Below, piece by piece: positions 51,457 through 54,963 of a stretch of 54,963 nt of DNA (position 1 is the stretch's first letter; every line of letters starts with the position of its first letter). Position numbers and translations under genes: made by a program. The notes under the pieces were generated by a model. It did not search any database. It saw only the letters and a list, made by a program, of their open reading frames with translations, and was not told the origin of the DNA. Source of the stretch: Bacillota bacterium (GTDB lineage: Bacteria; Bacillota; Clostridia; Christensenellales; Aristaeellaceae); contig JAEZLW010000095.1 in assembly GCA_023415145.1 (NCBI GenBank), forward strand, positions 1 to 54,963, in the 5' to 3' direction.

Positions 51457-51511
51457 GTTTCTCCTCCGCGGGATATCAATGGATTATTGGAAAAGCTTTT
51501 CTCAATCATAA

Positions 51512-51538
51512 CACGTTTTGGGAATACAGAAAGTTTAA
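51512..51538 (-). promoter_or_regulatory. ECF-type promoter of the sigma factor operon
   Basis: On the minus strand TTAAAC (51538-51533), 17-base spacer, CGTG (51515-51512), close to the AAAC-N16/17-CGT pattern of cell-envelope ECF sigma factors. The leader to 51456 is about 45 bases. Confidence 0.55.
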
Positions 51539-51677
51539 GGGAAAACAAAAAAATGTAAAAATGTATGATATATTTGTTGATATGATTAAGGTGGACGATC
51601 ACTATTTGGCCCATCTTCTCCGAGATGATGACACCAAATGATAGATACAGATAAAACCAAATAAGTATAAATATAGC

Positions 51678-51713
51678 GAGTGACTTTGCTTTTGCAAAGT
51701 CACTCTTTTTTTT
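51678..51713 (+). terminator. Strong terminator without an assigned gene
   Basis: GAGTGACTTTGC (51678-51689) pairs perfectly with GCAAAGTCACTC (51694-51705), followed by eight T. It points to the plus strand, yet the only plus frame before it is a 26-codon one (51561-51641) without a ribosome binding site. A short RNA or a gene remnant may end here. I see nothing else between 51,540 and 51,815. Confidence 0.75.
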
Positions 51714-51815
51714 GCTTCAAAATCCAGATGATAGCTACTATGAACCATGAAGAGCAAATTTACGATTTGGATTGGCTACACCAAACACTGAACGCAGCGC
51801 TTCTAACCCTATTTC

Positions 51816-53813
51816 TTAAAAAAGCAGCTTGATGCAGCCATATTCATCAAGATGGTCAAGGGTGAAGCAAACGCGGCCGTCCACCTGCGTAAAAGGTATC
51901 ATTTCACTCGACACAAGATTTACCATCTTTTTGACTGGCTTCGTACAGGGGATCGACAGCCCGATGCCGTTCACCCTAACCGGCTGAAAGTACGAGGTGC
52001 CGAAATGGCCAGTGCCATTGACCAGCTGCACCAGCGCGTGGGAACCCGCTTGTGCCACGCCAAGGGTCACTTCCACCATAGGCGTCAAATCATTCGCCAC
52101 GGGTATTAGACCCGCATGTCTGCAGAGCACATCCGCCATAAGCCAGAAGCTGTTGTCATATCCCTCACGGGCATATAGCTCACCAGGCAGCCAGGGAATA
52201 TAAATGCCCTTACCCTTGCCATGGGCGTTCACGACGATTCCGGGGAAATCCGTGGAAAGGGTCGTATAGCAGCGTTCCGGCGGACCGAAGTGCTGCGGCG
52301 GGAGCAGATGCGCATATCTCTTTACAGCGGTTCCATACCGGCAATAAGTGTACTGGTCGCCAATAAACAGCAAATCCGTTTTATCAAATGAAGGAAATGC
52401 CGCTTTTTCAACCGCACGCAATTCAAGATATGCAGAAATTGCTTCTCTGCTGTTATGAAGGACCTTTTCAACCCCAATGCAAGCCAGGGGGAAATCCTTA
52501 CGCGGTTCAAACATGCCGTCATATTGCCCAAACATGCCTGTGCCGATTACACAACCACCTTGATGCGCAAAGTCGTCAAGTCGGCTCGCCATTTCATCCG
52601 ATACAACAGAGGTTCCGGGCAGAATGATAGCCTGATAGTTGTCCCAGTTCCCAGTGAGCGCTTCCGATTCAAGCGCTTCATCAAACAGGATATGCTTTTC
52701 AGTCAGTGCGCGGATCCAGCCGATCTCTTCCCCTGATCCACCCCAATGCTGGCTGCGGATCAGCAGCGCATGGGCAACAGAATGCAGATGGGCAAAGTCT
52801 GCCTCGTGCTGCTTATGAAAATGGAACGCTTTCTTAACCGGTTCATAGCCGGACTTGTCCCGGTGGTTGTCCAGCCGACCGATAAGGTAATAATCCAGGT
52901 TGCCCAAATTCGCCAGGTTCTGCCACATGCGCAGCCCCTGCTGCGCCGGGCTGACCGCCACATGGCGGTAAGGAAAGCCGATAAAATCAACGGATGTATT
53001 GGAAACCACCACTTCCTGCTGCGTGCCGCGCAGCGTGCGGGAATTGGATGAGGCGCTGTATTGCCAAAAGGGCAGAGGCCTGCGGTATTCCGTATTGGAT
53101 TCCATGCGGAAAAAATCAACCTCGTTGATGGCAATCTGAGGGTTGATCTCACGGCAGAAGTCCGTCAGCTTTTGCCTGTACTCCTTTATTACCTGGCGCT
53201 GGAATGCGCGGTACTTTCTGTAAGCAGGGTCTTGCATGTCCACAGCACGCGGAAGCTGCATGCCAAACATGGCTTGAAACTTTACCCGGCAGTTTTCACA
53301 GTGGCACAAACCATGTTCGTTATAGCTGTAGTCTCGTGTCTGAAAGCCGCCCATGTTGATGAAAAGGCCGTCAATCTGCAGTTTTTCATTGATTTCACGC
53401 AGGATCAAAAAAGCGGCCTCCTGCTGGTATCCGCCATTGATGCAGGCGTGCACGTCTCCGTTATAGTCAACAATGCCTCCGTCCGCCCTTCGGTAAGCCC
53501 AGTCCGGATGCTGTTCGTAAATAGGCCGGCGGATTTTGGAAAAGTCCGTGCGGGCTACCACCTTGATGCCGGCGGCATGCAGACTGTCAATGATTTTTTT
53601 GAGCGAATCCCCTTTCAAATACGGGCTTTGAAAATGAAAGGGCAGATCAGTGGGATAGCTGGCGATGATGCCGCCGACGTTGATCATGGCTACAGTTGCG
53701 TCAAACGCCTGCATTTGCCGCACATATTCATCGGCGTCTATATCTAGCATGTCAATTTCCCGAAGGTTTGTCTGAACCTGCCGCCAGGGATAATCCTTCC
53801 ACCATTTTTCCAT
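51816..53813 (-). CDS. Glycoside-hydrolase-like protein (GHL6 / beta-galactosidase-trimerisation type)
   Basis: A 665-residue protein. Residues 1-350 form a TIM-barrel-like domain of the hypothetical glycosyl hydrolase 6 type: NLREIDMLDIDADEYV, INVGGIIASYPTDLPFH, ARTDFSKI, HPDW, CINGGYQQ, GLFINMGGFQTRDYSYNEHG, CHCENCRVKF. Residues 380-560 resemble the trimerisation (glutamine-amidotransferase-like) domain of GH42 enzymes (AIILPGTSVVSDEM, YTYCRYGT). No signal peptide, so it acts on imported glycans. Start ATG 53813 has AAAGGAGTGA, which also contains the stop of the upstream regulator. Confidence 0.82.
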   Translation of the reverse strand: MEKWWKDYPWRQVQTNLREIDMLDIDADEYVRQMQAFDATVAMINVGGIIASYPTDLPFHFQSPYLKGDSLKKIIDSLHAAGIKVVARTDFSKIRRPIYEQHPDWAYRRADGGIVDYNGDVHACINGGYQQEAAFLILREINEKLQIDGLFINMGGFQTRDYSYNEHGLCHCENCRVKFQAMFGMQLPRAVDMQDPAYRKYRAFQRQVIKEYRQKLTDFCREINPQIAINEVDFFRMESNTEYRRPLPFWQYSASSNSRTLRGTQQEVVVSNTSVDFIGFPYRHVAVSPAQQGLRMWQNLANLGNLDYYLIGRLDNHRDKSGYEPVKKAFHFHKQHEADFAHLHSVAHALLIRSQHWGGSGEEIGWIRALTEKHILFDEALESEALTGNWDNYQAIILPGTSVVSDEMASRLDDFAHQGGCVIGTGMFGQYDGMFEPRKDFPLACIGVEKVLHNSREAISAYLELRAVEKAAFPSFDKTDLLFIGDQYTYCRYGTAVKRYAHLLPPQHFGPPERCYTTLSTDFPGIVVNAHGKGKGIYIPWLPGELYAREGYDNSFWLMADVLCRHAGLIPVANDLTPMVEVTLGVAQAGSHALVQLVNGTGHFGTSYFQPVRVNGIGLSIPCTKPVKKMVNLVSSEMIPFTQVDGRVCFTLDHLDEYGCIKLLF

Positions 53814-53818
53814 AAAGG

Positions 53819-54963
53819 TCACTCCTTTTCCTCGCGCGTATCCTGCGGATTTTCTCCGCCGCATTTGTTTTTGCGTATTGTTCCGGGGGTTGCGCCTGTA
53901 TATTGTTTGAAGATGCGGATCAATGATTTTACAGTGGTCAGGCCTACATTTTGCGCCACTTCCTGCAGGGGCATGTCGGTAGTCAACAGATATTCGCTTG
54001 CCTTCTCCACGCGCAGCCGGTTGCAGATATCCACCATGTTCTCGTGCAGCATGTTTTTGATCAGCCTGGAAAGATAGGCCGGGGAGACGCCGACGGCTTC
54101 AGCAACCATCGTCTGGTTGAAATCCGGCCGGTACACTTCCTTCTCTATGAAGGCGATGGCGGCGTCCACCAGCTGTGCGCTGCGCCCGCCGTTTTCCGGG
54201 TTGTACTTACTTACCCGCATCAGAATATTACGCAGCACATCAAATACTTCGGATATCATTTCGCATGCGCCTAACTCCGCAAGGGGATCGTAATCCACAC
54301 CGAAGATATCCGCCACATCCGCGTTTACGCCGTCCAGCGTCCGCATCACCATGTGGATGATATCGTAATACAGGCTCTGGGCCTGCAGCATGGACATTTG
54401 CCCAAGGTTGACCAGTTCCTGATAGGTTTTGTCCAGCATGCGGTCCAAATGCGCGGTATCATGCCGCAAAACCGCCGCGCTCATCTGACGCAGCCGTTCT
54501 TCCGAAAGGCGGATGACGCCGCCCGTACCGGTCTGAATATCCATATAGCGGATGACGCGGCCCTTGCCAGCTACAAACCGGTAGTCCAGCGCTTGTTCCG
54601 CCTGACTGTAAGAAATGTTGAGTGTTTCCATTTCGGTTTGCATGCAGCCTACGCCGATGCTGGCCAGAATTCCTGCTTTTGTTGATAGAAAATCCTGAAT
54701 CGCCTGTAGTACGCCAATCACCGTCATCTCGTCCGCGTCGGTATTGATCAGCAGCAGCAGCGCGTTTTTCAGCGTGACCACGGAGTAGCAATGGCCAATG
54801 GTGGCAATCATCTCGTCGGTAACGGACCGAACAACAAAAATCATCAGCGCGGTTTCATCATTTTCCGCCATGCTTGTGGCAGATTCGCTTTGCTCACTCA
54901 TATGGATCATGGCTATCATAAAGTTTTTTGCATCCAAGCGCACGTTCGCTGCCGACATCCAGG
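53819..54963 (-). CDS. AraC/YesN-type transcriptional regulator, partial
   Basis: The gene continues past the window edge. At least 379 codons are visible. Residues 275-370 carry two AraC helix-turn-helix motifs (FNQTMVAEAVGVSPAYLSRLIKNML, then MPLQEVAQNVGLTTVKSLIRIFKQYTG with Pro-Gly). The part before is a helical and GGDEF-like spacer as in YesN-type regulators (GVGCMQTEMETLNISYSQAEQALDYRF). These control glycan-use genes. Its stop codon TGA overlaps the ribosome binding site of the glycoside hydrolase gene, so both are translated together. Any membrane sensor domain would lie beyond 54,963. Confidence 0.85.
   Translation of the reverse strand, partial: WMSAANVRLDAKNFMIAMIHMSEQSESATSMAENDETALMIFVVRSVTDEMIATIGHCYSVVTLKNALLLLINTDADEMTVIGVLQAIQDFLSTKAGILASIGVGCMQTEMETLNISYSQAEQALDYRFVAGKGRVIRYMDIQTGTGGVIRLSEERLRQMSAAVLRHDTAHLDRMLDKTYQELVNLGQMSMLQAQSLYYDIIHMVMRTLDGVNADVADIFGVDYDPLAELGACEMISEVFDVLRNILMRVSKYNPENGGRSAQLVDAAIAFIEKEVYRPDFNQTMVAEAVGVSPAYLSRLIKNMLHENMVDICNRLRVEKASEYLLTTDMPLQEVAQNVGLTTVKSLIRIFKQYTGATPGTIRKNKCGGENPQDTREEKE

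Noticed and set aside
1..54963. CRISPR arrays, integrases, intact insertion sequences, rRNA and tRNA genes
   Set aside because: None seen; no regularly spaced repeats and no transposase motifs on reading both strands.

Overview
The window reads as a chromosome segment of a Gram-positive Firmicute, most likely an uncultured anaerobic member of the class Clostridia. Supporting signs are AGGAGG-type ribosome binding sites, TTGACA/TATAAT promoters, LplB/YtcP-type sugar ABC systems, SorC, DeoR and YesN-type regulators, an ECF sigma/anti-sigma pair and a UvsE endonuclease. I saw no rRNA or tRNA gene, CRISPR array or intact insertion sequence. Species cannot be named from the sequence alone.

Layout. 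(1) 1-3.8 kb: end of a sugar operon (partial Gfo/Idh/MocA oxidoreductase, two permeases, binding protein). (2) 4-5.7 kb: a lone cupin protein and an SDR. (3) 5.7-9.95 kb: a DeoR repressor divergent from a metallo-hydrolase/binding-protein/permease operon. The permease is cut at about 9,940, where it meets a decapitated phosphohexomutase gene on the other strand. (4) 11.2-12.2 kb: an aldo/keto reductase divergent from the next operon, with matching palindromes on both -35 boxes. (5) 12.6-22.2 kb: a ribose-type ABC importer (binding protein, double ATPase, two permeases), class II aldolase, UlaE-like 3-epimerase, AllA-like cupin, FGGY kinase and a SorC regulator. (6) 22.5-33.8 kb: a second SorC regulator divergent from a bacterial microcompartment (BMC) operon. 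That operon holds a divergent ribulose-phosphate epimerase, two SDRs, two BMC-H, three BMC-P and one BMC-T shell proteins, two deoxyribose-phosphate aldolases, an acylating aldehyde dehydrogenase, PduL, a PduS-like electron-transfer protein and a BMC protein of unknown role. (7) 33.8-34.5 kb: gene debris. (8) 34.5-40.5 kb, minus strand: regulator, ABC-2 exporter ATPase and permease, membrane M28 peptidase and secreted alpha/beta hydrolase. (9) 40.8-45.2 kb: Rieske oxygenase, CrtI-like desaturase, CrtQ-like glycosyltransferase and CrtO-like acyltransferase, without a carotenoid-backbone synthase in view. (10) 45.2-55 kb: UvsE, a small protein, an SDR remnant, an acyltransferase, an ECF sigma factor with its anti-sigma, and a glycoside-hydrolase-like protein with an AraC-type regulator.

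How the central 12-34 kb works together (inference). A pentose-like or deoxy-sugar enters through the ABC importer, is phosphorylated by the FGGY kinase and rearranged by epimerases and dehydrogenases in the cytosol. A sugar phosphate is then split by DeoC-type aldolases inside a protein shell. The released aldehyde would go to acyl-CoA (aldehyde dehydrogenase) and acyl-phosphate (PduL), and the electrons could leave through PduS and a BMC-T protein with a pore cysteine. This matches the sugar-phosphate-utilising (SPU) class of BMC. The two unequal encapsulated aldolases, the absence of an alcohol dehydrogenase and the pentulose-type uptake module make it an unusual version with an unknown substrate.
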